Under the pieces are notes generated by a model. The model was not told the origin of the DNA, searched no databases, and was given only the letters and a program-made list of their open reading frames with translations. Position numbers and translations under genes: made by a program. From Bradyrhizobium macuxiense (GTDB lineage Bacteria > Pseudomonadota > Alphaproteobacteria > Rhizobiales > Xanthobacteraceae), in NCBI RefSeq assembly GCF_001542415.1, contig NZ_LNCU01000039.1, positions 209,753 through 271,268 of the forward strand: a DNA stretch of 61,516 nucleotides, in the 5' to 3' direction. Of the stretch, positions 9,214-21,431 are shown in pieces (positions within the stretch are counted from its first letter, which is position 1; the number at the start of each line of letters is the position of its first letter).

Positions 9214-11565
9214 TCAGCCTGCCGCCCGCAGCTCGCGTGCGGCCGCAACCATATTGACGAGCGCCGGCCGGACCTCGTCCCATTTGCGGGTTTTCAGGCC
9301 GCAATCCGGATTGACCCAGAGCTGGTCGTCGGACAGGCGCTGCCGCGCCAGCTTGAGTAGCTCGGTCATCTCGGTCACCTCAGGCACCCGCGGCGAGTGG
9401 ATGTCGTAGACGCCGGGTCCGATCTCGTTCGGATAGCGGTAGTTCCGGAACGCGTCCAGCAACTCCATCTTCGATCGCGATGTCTCGATCGAGATCACGT
9501 CGGCATCCATCGTGCCGATCGCGTCGATGATGTCGTTGAATTCGGAGTAGCACATATGGGTGTGGATCTGGGTCTCGTCCCGGACGCCGGACGAGCAGAT
9601 ACGGAAGCATTCTACAGCCCAGTCGAGATAGGTTGTCCACTCCGAGCGCCGCAGCGGCAGACCTTCGCGCAACGCAGCCTCGTCGATCTGGATCATGCCG
9701 GCGCCGGCGCCTTCCAGGTCGATGACCTCGTCGCGGATCGCAAGCGCGATCTGGCGGCAGGCTTGGCTGCGCGGAATGTCGTCGCGGACGAAGGACCAAT
9801 TCAGGATGGTGACCGGGCCGGTCAGCATCGCCTTCATCGGCTTTGTGGTCAGCGACTGCGCATACTGCCACCATTCGACCGTCATCGGCTTGGGCCGTGA
9901 CACGTCGCCGAACAGGACCGGCGGCCTGACATAGCGCGAGCCGTAGGACTGCACCCAGGCGTTCTCGGTGAAGACGAATCCTAAGAGCTGCTCACCGAAG
10001 TACTGCACCATGTCGTTGCGCTCGAACTCGCCATGGACGAGCACGTCGAGACCGATGCTTTCCTGCCAGCGCACGGTACGTGCTGTCTGGTTCTGCAGGA
10101 AGGTCTTGTAGGCGGTATCACTCAGGTCTCCCTTGCCATGCGCGGCGCGTGCTTTCCTGATTTCGTGGGTCTGCGGGAAAGAGCCGATCGTCGTTGTGGG
10201 GAAAGCTGGCAGGTTGAAGCGCGCATGCTGAACCTCGGCTCGCTCCTCGAACCGACTGGCGCGCCGGCGCATCGCCTCGTCGATGGCGGCGATGCGGCTT
10301 GCCACCTCCGCGTCGTGAATGCGCGGCGAGGTCTTGCGCGCGGCTGCTGCGGCGTCAGATGCCTTCAAAGCCTTTGTGATCGATTTGCGCCCGCTGGCAA
10401 GTGCCGTGCCGAGCGCGGCCAGCTCCTCGATCTTCTGCACGGAGAAGGCCAGCCAGCTCTTCACCTCGGCGTCGAGCTTGCTTTCCAGAGCAAGATCGAT
10501 CGGCACATGAAGCAGCGAGCACGAGGGGCCGATCTGCACGCGATCCTTGCCGAGCTTTGCGACGACTGGCTCAAGCCGGTCGAGGATTCTGCTCAGATCG
10601 GCGCGCCAGACGTTGCGGCCGTCGAGGACGCCGAGTGAGACGACGCGGTCTGCGGGCAGGCGGGCGAGGTCGTCGAGCTGCTCGGGCGCGCGCACCAGGT
10701 CGAGATGCAGACCTGCCACGCGAAGCGCGAATGCCGTGTCTTGATTCTCGCCAAGGCTACCAAAATAGCTCGCCAGCATGATCTTGATCTGCGGCACTGC
10801 CTTGGCAATTTCGGCGTAGGCACGGCGCAGCGCGTTCTGCGCCGCCTCGTCGAGATCAAGCACCAGGCAGGGCTCGTCGATCTGCACCCATTCCGCGCCG
10901 CTGCTGGCAAGTTCCCGCAGCACCTCGACATAGACCGGCAGCAGCCGGTCCAGCAGCGATAGCGGCTCGAAGCCGGCATCCTTGCTCTTGGCAAGCTTGA
11001 GGAAGGTGACGGGACCGACCAGCACGGGTCGGGTCTGGTAGCCCAGCGCCTTGGCTTCCTCATATTCCTCGATCGGCTTGCGCGAGACGAGGCGGAACTG
11101 CTGATCTTTCGCGAGTTCTGGAACCATGTAGTGATAGTTGGTGTCGAACCACTTGGTCATTTCTTGCGCGGGCACGCTTTGGCCAAGATGGGCATGGCCG
11201 CGGGGCGCATCGTGGGGGTTGCCTTGGACATCACCCTGGCTGCCACGCGCCATCGCAAAATAGGTCGCAAGCGGCATCGGGCCGCTGGTCCGGCCATAGA
11301 TCGCGGGAATCGCGCCCACCATCACCGAGGTGTCGAGCACCTGGTCGTAGAACGAGAAATCGTTCGATGGGATCACCGAGACGCCGAGCTTCTTCTGCCG
11401 CGCCCAGTTGGCGGTACGCAATCCTATCCCGGCTTCGATCAATGCCTTTTCGTCCGACGCGCCGGACCAGAAGCTTTCGAGCGCAAGCTTGAGCTCGCGG
11501 CGTGGACCGATCCGCGGCGTACCAAGAGTTGCGACCGCAAGTGAGGAGATAGATGTAGAGGACAT
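9214..11565 (-). CDS. metE: Cobalamin-independent methionine synthase
   Basis: A 783-residue cytosolic enzyme that transfers the methyl group of 5-methyltetrahydropteroyl-triglutamate to homocysteine without B12. The start chosen is MSSTSISSLAVATLGTPRIG at 11565; a 34-codon in-frame extension to 11667 lies within leader RNA and is rejected. The N-terminal half is the duplicated barrel with RELKLALESFW. The C-terminal half holds the zinc ligands, His and Cys in IHTHMCYSEF and the final Cys in NPDCGLKTR, plus FPTTTIGSFPQT. Length is normal for MetE (about 750-790). A cobalamin riboswitch lies upstream, so expression should fall when B12 allows the B12-dependent synthase (MetH) to work. No damage is seen. 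Confidence 0.95.
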   Translation of the reverse strand: MSSTSISSLAVATLGTPRIGPRRELKLALESFWSGASDEKALIEAGIGLRTANWARQKKLGVSVIPSNDFSFYDQVLDTSVMVGAIPAIYGRTSGPMPLATYFAMARGSQGDVQGNPHDAPRGHAHLGQSVPAQEMTKWFDTNYHYMVPELAKDQQFRLVSRKPIEEYEEAKALGYQTRPVLVGPVTFLKLAKSKDAGFEPLSLLDRLLPVYVEVLRELASSGAEWVQIDEPCLVLDLDEAAQNALRRAYAEIAKAVPQIKIMLASYFGSLGENQDTAFALRVAGLHLDLVRAPEQLDDLARLPADRVVSLGVLDGRNVWRADLSRILDRLEPVVAKLGKDRVQIGPSCSLLHVPIDLALESKLDAEVKSWLAFSVQKIEELAALGTALASGRKSITKALKASDAAAAARKTSPRIHDAEVASRIAAIDEAMRRRASRFEERAEVQHARFNLPAFPTTTIGSFPQTHEIRKARAAHGKGDLSDTAYKTFLQNQTARTVRWQESIGLDVLVHGEFERNDMVQYFGEQLLGFVFTENAWVQSYGSRYVRPPVLFGDVSRPKPMTVEWWQYAQSLTTKPMKAMLTGPVTILNWSFVRDDIPRSQACRQIALAIRDEVIDLEGAGAGMIQIDEAALREGLPLRRSEWTTYLDWAVECFRICSSGVRDETQIHTHMCYSEFNDIIDAIGTMDADVISIETSRSKMELLDAFRNYRYPNEIGPGVYDIHSPRVPEVTEMTELLKLARQRLSDDQLWVNPDCGLKTRKWDEVRPALVNMVAAARELRAAG

Positions 11566-11568
11566 TGG

Positions 11569-11590
11569 CTTAACCCCAAAAGTTGGGGGC
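11569..11590 (-). promoter_or_regulatory. Hairpin over the metE ribosome-binding site
   Basis: Just before the metE ATG the minus strand reads CCCCAACTTTTGGGG, a perfect six-base stem (CCCCAA/TTGGGG) with a three-base loop. The GGGG arm is the only purine-rich stretch at ribosome-site distance. It could mask initiation and act as the expression platform of the riboswitch. This is inferred from spacing only. Confidence 0.45.
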
Positions 11591-11687
11591 AAAGGCCGTA
11601 GTGACACGTCTGGACTCCGCAAGGCGCTTTGAGGCGCGAGCGGGTCGCAACCGTACCACCGGGACACCCCGCCCGAGGACGTTCAGT

Positions 11688-11866
11688 TTGTCGAGGCAGG
11701 TCTCCTGGCTCGCGGGTCTTAGCTGTCGTCCGGCCTTCCCGAAACTTGCGCTTCAGTGGCTGAAATAGACGATGGCTCGCCGCTTACAGTTGCGGGGGCA
11801 GCGCCGGCATCGCACCGGCTTCCCTCTTAGCTTCGAGCGAAAGTGTCTCTCGAAGAACCACGACGA
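11688..11866 (-). ncRNA. Cobalamin riboswitch upstream of metE
   Basis: On the minus strand the leader has the hallmark blocks in order: AAGAGGGAAGCCGGTG, the core GCTGCCCCCGCAACTGTAAG, a GCCACTGAAGCG stretch ending in CGGGAAGGCC, and GAGCCAGGAGACCTGCC near the 3' end. This is the classic B12-element layout. It lies about 120 bases before the metE start. Adenosyl- or methylcobalamin binding should repress metE. Confidence 0.93.
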
Positions 11867-12042
11867 GGTCACTTACAGACAAGTTCGCGGGCGCGTCAAC
11901 TCACGCGAGTTGATGGGGCTCCGTCCAAAGATGCTCATGAGCCTTGGATGACGCTGCAAAAAAATTGGAAAGACCGTCTCGCGGCCGTTGACATCCCGCC
12001 TCAAATCGCACCAGATATAGACGTCACGGTCCGCCATATCGC

Positions 12043-12222
12043 AAGATTTGGTGGCTAAGAGGGAAGCCGGTGAACTGCGGATCGATCCGTAAAAATCCGG
12101 CGCTGCCCCCGCAACTGTAAGCAGTGAGTTGCTCTCGCCCTGTTAAGTCACTGATGCCGCGAGGCATTGGGAAGACGAGGGAGCAACGGCGACCTGCGAG
12201 CCAGGAGACCTGCCGCGACACC
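12043..12222 (+). ncRNA. Cobalamin riboswitch upstream of nrdAB
   Basis: On the plus strand the blocks AAGAGGGAAGCCGGTGAA, GCGCTGCCCCCGCAACTGTA, CACTGATGCCGCGAGGCATTGGGAAG and GAGCCAGGAGACCTGCC appear in the right order. It ends about 125 bases before nrdA. It is clearly related to the metE element but differs in its loops. B12 should repress this B12-independent reductase. Confidence 0.93.
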
Positions 12223-12347
12223 AAACACGTCCACGGGCGGGGTGTCCCGGCGGTCGCTTGCACAGCCATGCCGGTGACGCTTGTCCGCCGGAATGACGCA
12301 GCGTCCTCTCGACATCCAGCCCCAACAAGCATCACGGGGTCTGCACG

Positions 12348-15224
<2,877 letters not shown>

Positions 15225-15246
15225 TCAAAACAAAGGAACCGACATT

Positions 15247-16392
15247 ATGCTCGACTTTTCAGAAACTGCGACCACAGCCCGCCAAGAGTGCGCGCCTTTC
15301 ATGCCGCCGTGCTTCGCGACGGCGCCCGCCGAAGCGGACGAGGCAACCGGCCTCGGCACGATCGACCGCCATGGCGGCCGCGTCTCGGTCGACGAGAAGC
15401 GGATGATCAACTGCCGCGCCGACGTCAACCAGTTGCTGCCGCTGAAATACAAATGGGCATGGGAGAAATATCTCGCCGCCTGCAACAATCACTGGATGCC
15501 GACCGAGGTCTCGATGCAGGCCGACATCGCGCTGTGGAAGTCGCGCGACGGCCTCTCGGAGGACGAACGCCGCGCCATCAAACGCAATCTTGGCTTCTTT
15601 GCGGCCTCTGAAAGCCTGGTTGCCAACAACATCGTGCTGGCGATCTATCGCCATCTCACCAACCCCGAATGCCGGCAGTATCTCCTGCGCCAGGCCTTCG
15701 AGGAGGCGGTGCATACCCACACCTTCCAGTACATCGTCGAGAGCCTCGGCCTCGACGAGGGCCAGCTGTTCAATATGTACCGTGAGGTGCCCTCGATCAC
15801 CGACAAGGCGGCGTGGGCGATCAAGCACACCCAGCATCTCGACGATCCCGATTTCACGATCGGGACGCCGCAGGCCGGTCAGGCGTTCCTCCGCGACCTC
15901 GTTGCCTTCTATGTGATCTTCGAGGGCATGTGGTTCTACACTGGATTTGCGCAGATCCTCTCGTTCGGCCGCCGCAACAAGATGGTCGGCATCGCCGAGC
16001 AGTATCAGTACATCCTGCGCGACGAGAGCATCCATTTGAACTTTGGCATCGACGTGATCAATCAGATCAAGATCGAGAACCCGCATCTGTGGACGTCCGC
16101 GTTCCAGGAGGAGGTACGCGGCATGATCCGCGAGGCGGCCGAACTCGAGGCCGCCTATGGCCGCGATACGATGCCGCGAGGCTTCCTTGGGCTGAACGCC
16201 GCATTGTGCGAGCAGTACATGTACTTCATTGCCAACCGCCGCTGCGCGCAGATTGGCCTCACGCCGGTGTTCGCGGAGGCGGAGAACCCGTTCCCGTGGA
16301 TGTCGGAGGCGATGGACCTGAAGAAGGAAAAGAACTTCTTCGAGACCCGCGTCATAGAGTATCAGAACGGCGGTGCGCTCGATTGGGGATGA
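15247..16392 (+). CDS. nrdB: Class Ic-type ribonucleotide reductase small subunit (R2c)
   Basis: A 381-residue R2 subunit. The start at 15247 follows AAAGGAA by eight bases; upstream in-frame starts fall inside nrdA. The metal ligands line up with E. coli R2 by spacing: Glu122 (Asp84 in E. coli), Glu153, His156, Glu226, Glu260 and His263. The residue four after His156, where class Ia R2 has the radical tyrosine, is Phe160 ([11 protein letters not shown]). The first ligand is Glu, not Asp. Both changes are the known signature of class Ic R2 (Chlamydia type), which uses a Mn/Fe centre in place of a tyrosyl radical. So this enzyme probably needs manganese and iron. The identity as NrdB is firm; the class Ic call is from motif alignment by eye. 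Confidence 0.92.
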   Translation: MLDFSETATTARQECAPFMPPCFATAPAEADEATGLGTIDRHGGRVSVDEKRMINCRADVNQLLPLKYKWAWEKYLAACNNHWMPTEVSMQADIALWKSRDGLSEDERRAIKRNLGFFAASESLVANNIVLAIYRHLTNPECRQYLLRQAFEEAVHTHTFQYIVESLGLDEGQLFNMYREVPSITDKAAWAIKHTQHLDDPDFTIGTPQAGQAFLRDLVAFYVIFEGMWFYTGFAQILSFGRRNKMVGIAEQYQYILRDESIHLNFGIDVINQIKIENPHLWTSAFQEEVRGMIREAAELEAAYGRDTMPRGFLGLNAALCEQYMYFIANRRCAQIGLTPVFAEAENPFPWMSEAMDLKKEKNFFETRVIEYQNGGALDWG

Positions 16393-16486
16393 ACTGATTT
16401 GCGATGACCATTGCCTGCGCATACGGATGATGCGAGCCGGACGGTCGTAGTGTCGGACATTGCCTCTGACGCGCCATGCTGCGCCG

Positions 16487-16525
16487 CCGGACCACTTTGA
16501 TCATCTTGCGAGCGAAGTGGTCCGG
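16487..16525. repeat. Perfect 11-base inverted repeat downstream of nrdB
   Basis: CCGGACCACTT at 16487-16497 pairs perfectly with AAGTGGTCCGG at 16515-16525, loop 17 bases. There is no T-run after it. It may terminate nrdAB transcripts without a U-tract, or be a protein-binding or insertion-element remnant. Confidence 0.5.
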
Positions 16526-16663
16526 ATTGCTCGATTGATTCTGATCGTTGTCGCTTCGTTCATCGCGCGACCGGGTGATGCTGCCTTTAAACTAAGCAAG
16601 CAGAGTGCGAATCGAGGCTGCGGCTACTGCGAGCATGTCAACGCGAGGATCGCCTTCGAAGGG

Positions 16664-16693
16664 GCTTGAAGCTTACGCGGCGTCATGTTGTAC
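16664..16693 (+). repeat. Dispersed 30-bp motif, copy A
   Basis: Aligns without gaps to copies at 22935 and 33447; the core is CTTGAAGC, a variable pair, ACG, then GCGTCATGTTGTAC. It is the most diverged copy (about five differences from copy B). Confidence 0.5.
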
Positions 16694-17274
16694 ATTCTTA
16701 GCCCTGTGTTTTGCGATTGAGCAAAATGGGGCCGGGGATGGTAACAAACGCGGGTGGCGGACAAAACCCGACGGTCGTTGGATTGCTTCAACGAGCCTTG
16801 GAGACGGACTTACCTTGGCCGCATGCTCTTGAACGGAGGCATCTGGCGAAGCCGGCAAAACCCACGGCGAGAGCATCAATCCAGCTCGCGCTGCAGGCCG
16901 GCACCAAGATACGACCACATGCAGCCGGCGTTGCTTTGTCTGCGGATGCTCGACGACGGAATTTCCTGCACGCCGGCGGTAACTGCATCGAGCGGCCGCA
17001 GGACTTCTTCTGGGGTTCGGTGCAATGGATGCGCCGCAATGACAAGAGTACAAGGTCCACTTCGATGACCGGGCCACGGCGCACATTGACACTTTTCCGC
17101 TCCGCGTTGCGGAGTTCCAGAACAAGAAGTGCGACTGGAGTCCGGGTCCCCGACAACGAGAAACGATGACATCCATGCCGATCGTCGTCAGCGGCGAAAC
17201 CGTGAAACTACTGAGAGTGTCAGGTCAAGCCGAAATGGAAGGGCCCTCGGATATAAGACCCGTGGAGGAACAGG

Positions 17275-17415
17275 ATGAAGGCGACGCTAGGGGAATTCCA
17301 GGCGCTCAGGCTATTGGGTGCATTCTCGAAGATCGATGACGAAGACAAACGAAAAGCCGTGCTTGAACACGTCGAAGCCGAAGCTGGGTCTTCGACGAAG
17401 CCTAAAAAGAAATAA
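17275..17415 (+). pseudogene. C-terminal fragment of an XRE-type regulator
   Basis: A 46-codon frame beginning MKATLGEFQALRLLGAFSKI. The stretch LGAFSKIDDEDKRKAVLEHV matches the common tail of Cro/CI-type regulators in Rhizobiales (LVRAFxRIxDPxxRxAxLxLVE). The DNA-binding helix-turn-helix is absent, and no upstream frame supplies it. I read it as a remnant, although a GAGGAA motif five bases before the ATG means that a small protein could still be made. Confidence 0.4.
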
Positions 17416-17564
17416 TCGACAGTTTCGGCCGCCTCGTCGCCGAGACGGCCGACTGGAAGAAACGCCGCACTGCCAAAATGCGCTGGCGTCGAGTGGCGCA
17501 ACCGAAGCGGCCCGCTGCCAAATTAGGTCAATTTTCGACCAGTCCAAACCGCTGTGCCGAAACA

Positions 17565-18422
17565 CTAGCTCGTCGGCAGGCCCAAATTGAGGCGATCGAA
17601 GTACCAAGACGGATCGTCCCCAGACGAATCTGTCTCGATATAGTCTTCGTTCGAGTTATCGTCCTGACTTCCTTCAACAGGATCCTCGCTCTCCGCTTGG
17701 AGATACAGTCGAGGCTTGTCTGTACGCTGCCATTCATCCTGGTCGTTCTTCGTCCACTTATCAGCATGTTGTCTAGGGTCGAGCACGAACTCGTTCCCAC
17801 CCACGTCAACAAAGCCCATCTGCTCCAGACGGGGCTTCGCTTCATCGTTAGCAGGACGCGACATGATCAAAGGCCGCTTGCCGTCAAGCCGAAGTTGATG
17901 TTCGAGCAGGACATCGCCGGCGTTCTCAACGAGCGGATGAGTAACTCGGAGAGCTACGACAGATGAGATGTTTTTACGGCCCGGAAAGTGTTCCTCCTGC
18001 CACGCCTCGCCTTTGATGCGGACGCCTGGATCCGTCCTTAGGAGTCCGACACTCTTATCGCCCAGCTGGTAGCTGAAGTACCGCGAACCAGTCTTGTGAT
18101 TTACGGTCGCGCCGGCTCTAGCGACCATCGCGGTGCTCTCTGCCTTGGACGACACGAAGTCCGAGTACTCTTGCGGATTGTCGGCTATGTGCTTCACATC
18201 GTCACCGTAAAAGTTCCTCAGTTCTTGCCTGAATGTATTGCTGTTCATCTCGTAAATAGGAGGCTCGGAGGTGAGGGAATACGTACGCGTCGCCGACGAT
18301 GAACCAGACGCGGCGTCTGCAAGCGTCTGCCTAAACATCCGGTCATCCGCTACCTGCCCGGATTCATCGGCTTGGCCCGCGCTTGTAGATGGGATGGACG
18401 GTCCAGTGATTCTGCCATACAT
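17565..18422 (-). CDS. nopP: NopP-like type III secreted effector
   Basis: A 285-residue protein with no signal peptide and an N-terminus rich in Ser, Gly and Pro (MYGRITGPSIPSTSAG), typical of type III secreted effectors. The start, size and low-complexity acidic tail (about residues 245-275) agree with what I recall of NopP, a nodulation outer protein that is phosphorylated in plants and recognised by soybean Rj2. The region from about 150 to 215 (VVALRVTHPLVENAGDVLLEHQL... RLEQMGFVDV) has a GNAT-like pattern, but the acetyl-CoA loop is not convincing. A tts-box-like element lies 70-100 bases upstream. It stands alone, with no secretion-apparatus genes nearby. Gene name moderately sure; effector nature more so. 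Confidence 0.6.
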   Translation of the reverse strand: MYGRITGPSIPSTSAGQADESGQVADDRMFRQTLADAASGSSSATRTYSLTSEPPIYEMNSNTFRQELRNFYGDDVKHIADNPQEYSDFVSSKAESTAMVARAGATVNHKTGSRYFSYQLGDKSVGLLRTDPGVRIKGEAWQEEHFPGRKNISSVVALRVTHPLVENAGDVLLEHQLRLDGKRPLIMSRPANDEAKPRLEQMGFVDVGGNEFVLDPRQHADKWTKNDQDEWQRTDKPRLYLQAESEDPVEGSQDDNSNEDYIETDSSGDDPSWYFDRLNLGLPTS

Positions 18423-18489
18423 GCGAGTAGTTCTCCTATCGACAGCATTGGGTCCTGGTTGACGTCGGTCTACTCAAGACCGGTCAGTA

Positions 18490-18520
18490 ACTTGAGCGAG
18501 CGAGCTGACCACAAGCTGAT
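18490..18520 (-). promoter_or_regulatory. tts-box-like element upstream of nopP-like gene
   Basis: On the minus strand 18520-18501 reads ATCAGCTTGTGGTCAGCTCG. It resembles the start of the rhizobial tts box (GTCAGCTT, spacer, AGCT), where TtsI activates type III effector genes. A second GTCAGCTTGACG stretch occurs at about 18566-18577. The match is by eye and imperfect. Confidence 0.45.
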
Positions 18521-18650
18521 GTAAAGAAAAGCGCACGGCTGCCGGCCCTGACGTACTCGCGCGCGTCAAGCTGACCGACCATGTCGGGGCCCATTGGTTT
18601 TGTTCCGAGTTTGCACGGGGTTGCACGGCTGCCCTCCAGCTGAAGCCGAC

Positions 18651-18758
18651 ATGCGCGTATACATCCGCGTTAGCTCACCATCGGTTCACCAGATGGTGCT
18701 GACGCTTCAACGCGAAGGTCCCCAACCAGCAGCGCCGCAGGAGCTGCTAAGTCGTTGA
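18651..18758 (+). pseudogene. Winged-helix DNA-binding domain fragment
   Basis: A 35-codon frame, MRVYIRVSSPSVHQMVLTLQ and on, matches the recognition-helix region of LexA/MarR-like winged-helix proteins common in Rhizobiales (TxPSVHQMxLTLERxG). Both ends of the domain are missing. It is a short remnant in decayed DNA. Confidence 0.4.
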
Positions 18759-18911
18759 TTTATCGTGCTCCGGTTATGTTCCCGCTACGTTTCGCTCAGC
18801 GGGCGCCCCGATTCATTGCGATTTTGGGCAATCTAAAGATAGTCTGAGCTAAAGTGGTCGCGCGCCGGCGTTTTTCGGCATAGGTTTTGACTAGGTTGTC
18901 AGGAGACGAGC

Positions 18912-19121
18912 ATGGCTGCCCGCACCGAAGGCGCCGGTCGCTTGCACGCTGATTTCAAGCGAGCGGCGAATGACGAGCTAACCAAGTTCGAGCGCCGCGA
19001 GCGCGAGTTTCAAAAAGAAGACCGCGACGAACGAGCCAAAAGGTTGCAGTTGCCGGTGGAAAGATACAACCGTGAGGATTGGCGCGTTAGGAAACCATCA
19101 AGGCCATTTCATAGAGCCTGA
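18912..19121 (+). CDS. Small charged hypothetical protein
   Basis: A 69-residue frame starting MAARTEGAGRLHADF, with AGGAG six to seven bases before the ATG. It is strongly helical and charged (KFERREREFQKEDRDERAKRL). I do not recognise it. The good ribosome site and composition support a real gene; the decayed surroundings argue for a remnant. There is no partner gene. Confidence 0.4.
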   Translation: MAARTEGAGRLHADFKRAANDELTKFERREREFQKEDRDERAKRLQLPVERYNREDWRVRKPSRPFHRA

Positions 19122-19243
19122 GAGGTCTGGCCTCGCCTTTACGATGTCGTGCGCAACGCGACACGCGACTTCGGCGGCGACGGACATAGTCAGCGCGAGG
19201 TTTGACCGTGTTGAACGCTGTATCGGATCGCACCACGCCGAGC

Positions 19244-19432
19244 CTAGCCATCGCTCCCGCGGTCGAGGTGCTCCTTGACGTTTATGGGGGGGAGCACCAG
19301 CGGCTTGGTTTTGCGGGGCTGCTCGTACCGGGACGCGAGATCCAGGAGCCGCCGCTTGATAAACGGGTCGGCCCGATCGGCAAGGTCGCGAACCAGACGA
19401 GCCCGCTGCCTGTTAAATTCATCATCCAGCAT
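19244..19432 (-). CDS. Small conserved hypothetical protein
   Basis: A 62-residue protein starting MLDDEFNRQRARLVRDLADR. The pattern, a short helical pair (RDLADRADPFIKRRLLDLASRY) followed by a basic tail, resembles small soluble proteins that are frequent in Bradyrhizobium genomes. The upstream in-frame extension to 19849 has low-complexity composition and is left out. Function is unknown. No signal peptide, metal site or partner gene is visible. Confidence 0.5.
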   Translation of the reverse strand: MLDDEFNRQRARLVRDLADRADPFIKRRLLDLASRYEQPRKTKPLVLPPINVKEHLDRGSDG

Positions 19433-20235
19433 GGGATCACCAAATAATTCAGTTTGTACTGCGGATCGGTCAACATGGCTAGCCGTTGAATGGCGTGTGG
19501 TTAAGCGAGCCGGGATCAGTTGCGGCTTCGTCCTGCAAAGAGTGCGGTGGGCGTCACCCAGCGTACGTCTGCCAAGCCTCTGAGGGCAGCTCGATTCTCG
19601 AACTGCCTGTCCACGCTCCGGACTTGTCCTAATCCTTAAGGTAAGGCGCTGTTCCCAGAGGAAGCATGTTCCAGAGCAAGTAGGCTCCGCGCCGGCGGTT
19701 GTAGTCGTGCGTCCGGTTGGGGGCTTGAGATGTTCACCTGCACGGCATGCGGCTGCGGTAACGGCCGATTCGACTTGCCGATAATCCTTGCTGGGAAATA
19801 GCAGCTTGCCACAAGCGTCGCTATGCGCGCGGCAATGGTAAGAATGCAATGTCGCTCATAAGTTACGCGTGACGTGTTCCTTCAGCCTTACGGTTTCCTT
19901 CGGTTCGTACGGAACGGACCAATCCGTGCGCTTCCTAGTTGTGCAAGCAGACAAACGTAGCTAGGTCACATTGGGCGATTTGTTAGGCCGCAACTCTTAA
20001 ATCTGTCTAAGACGATCGGCGATTGTGACTGTCCACCCGACGATCCGGGATGCGTTTACATTCCGTGGTCAGTCGGCAGGGCGCTGACGAGCCTTGAAAG
20101 GTGCGTGATCGTACCTGCCGTGTCGTCATTGCGTCCGCTTAACTCCTATTCCTGACCTCCTCCCGTCAAAGGATATGCTGGCTCGAGGCGCTGCGGCAGA
20201 GTCTTTGAGCGAGGCCGCCAGTCGCGGGCTTCATC
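19433..20235. other. Intergenic region, nothing recognised
   Basis: About 800 bases. Short frames exist on both strands but none has a family pattern, a good ribosome site or a recognisable remnant. Confidence 0.4.
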
Positions 20236-21431
20236 CTATTGTCGGAGCGTCACCTCCGCGGTCCTTGCAGCTCCAGCATTTGTCGATTCGCTCGAAGTCG
20301 AAATGGCGTGCAATGGTGGTTCAGACGCCGAGACCAGGAAAATGCGTCCGATTTCGGCAAATATGTCCATTCCATCCCTGAGGCCCAGTTCATGAAAGGC
20401 GCGGCGCGTGATGCGCGACAGGATCTGTGCGGCCGAAACTCCAGTCTCGAGCGCGAGCACCAATGTGACCTCTGCCGCGCTGAACGGCAAAGAGGCCTTG
20501 ATGCGCGCTGGCAAGACATTGAGGATGGAGCTTGCGCGCGGTGCCTCGCGAGCGATGCCGACGTCGCTGGCTGCGATGCGCAGCCTTTGACGCGCGCCGG
20601 GTTTGAGGGGGGTCCCGGCACCAACAGGCGGGCGCCTTTGAGGCGGAGGATGATGAGCCCATAACGTCCGTCGTAGCCGCCGACCACGGCGTCAAGGCTC
20701 ACAGCGGCTTCGTCGCGCCCCGCAAGCCGCTGCGCTGGATCGGTCTGCAAGACATGCAACGGCCCAGCCGCAGTCACCCTTCCGTCTTCCATCATGACAA
20801 GATGATCAGCAAAGCGTTCGACGTCAGCCAAATCGTGGCTGACATAGATCATCGGCAGCGTGAGCGTTTCATGCATCCGCTCGAGGAACGGCAGAACCTC
20901 CTGCTTGGCGGAGCGATCGAGCAAGGCAAGCGGCTCATCCATCACAAGTAATCGGGGCTGGGACAGTAGCGCGCGGGCTATGGCGACGCGCTGCCGCTCG
21001 CCGACGGAGAGATGTGAGGAAGAACGGTCAAGGAGCGATGCCAAGCCCAGCAGTTCGACCACTTCCTCAAAACCGGCCAGCGTTGGTTCCAATTTGGGCG
21101 CGGCATCAAGCAGATGGCATCTGACCGACGAATGAGGAAAAATGGTCGGATACCGGACCACATAGCTGACGGGACGCAAATGCGTCGGGCGAAATGTGCT
21201 CTCATCCTGCCACACCTCGCCATCGATCTTACAGAAACCAGTCGGCAGATGCTGGAGGCCTGCGATGCAAAGCGCCACCGTGGTCTTGCCGCAGCCTGGT
21301 GGGCCGAAAATAGCCGTCATGCCACTTGCCGGCACGCTGAATTGCGCGTCGAGCGGAATGCTCGCGAGCGAGCCGCTGAAGGCGACTTTTATATGGCCCG
21401 GTTTTGCAGTCCTCACGTGCCCGGGCCGCAT
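20236..21431 (-). pseudogene. modC: modC, molybdate ABC transporter ATPase, frameshifted
   Basis: The first part is a full ABC ATPase: Walker A FGPPGCGKTT, signature LSVGERQRVAIARALL, Walker B LLVMDEPLALLD, switch His in YVSHDLADVERFAD. It is followed by the start of the molybdate-binding MOP/TOBE region (about residue 270 on). Near 20606-20618 the frame is lost. The frame that continues the TOBE domain (ARQRLRIAASDVGIAREAP... SILNVLPARIKASLPF) is one step over and runs to 20236. One missing base, in the run that should encode VPGTPLKPG, explains it. If translated, the product would have a scrambled C-terminus of about 115 residues. The ATPase core is intact, so the damage may be recent, but the upstream modB and modA are far more eroded. 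Confidence 0.75.

Larger units (their letters stand above)
16393..17274. other. Gene-poor region after nrdB with remnants
   Basis: About 880 bases. It holds an 11-base inverted repeat near 16.5 kb, one copy of the 30-bp dispersed motif at 16664, and at about 17045-17200 a short plus-strand frame (EYKVHFDDRATAHIDTF) that looks like a coding remnant. No intact gene is supported. Confidence 0.4.

Noticed and set aside
9214..11667. Longer metE with a 34-residue N-terminal extension
   Set aside because: The extension lies in the riboswitch leader; family proteins start near the chosen ATG at 11565.
18618..18640. A sigma-54 promoter (TTGCACGGGGTTGCACGG)
   Set aside because: The spacer between the GC and TTGC elements is one base short and no gene lies at the right distance.
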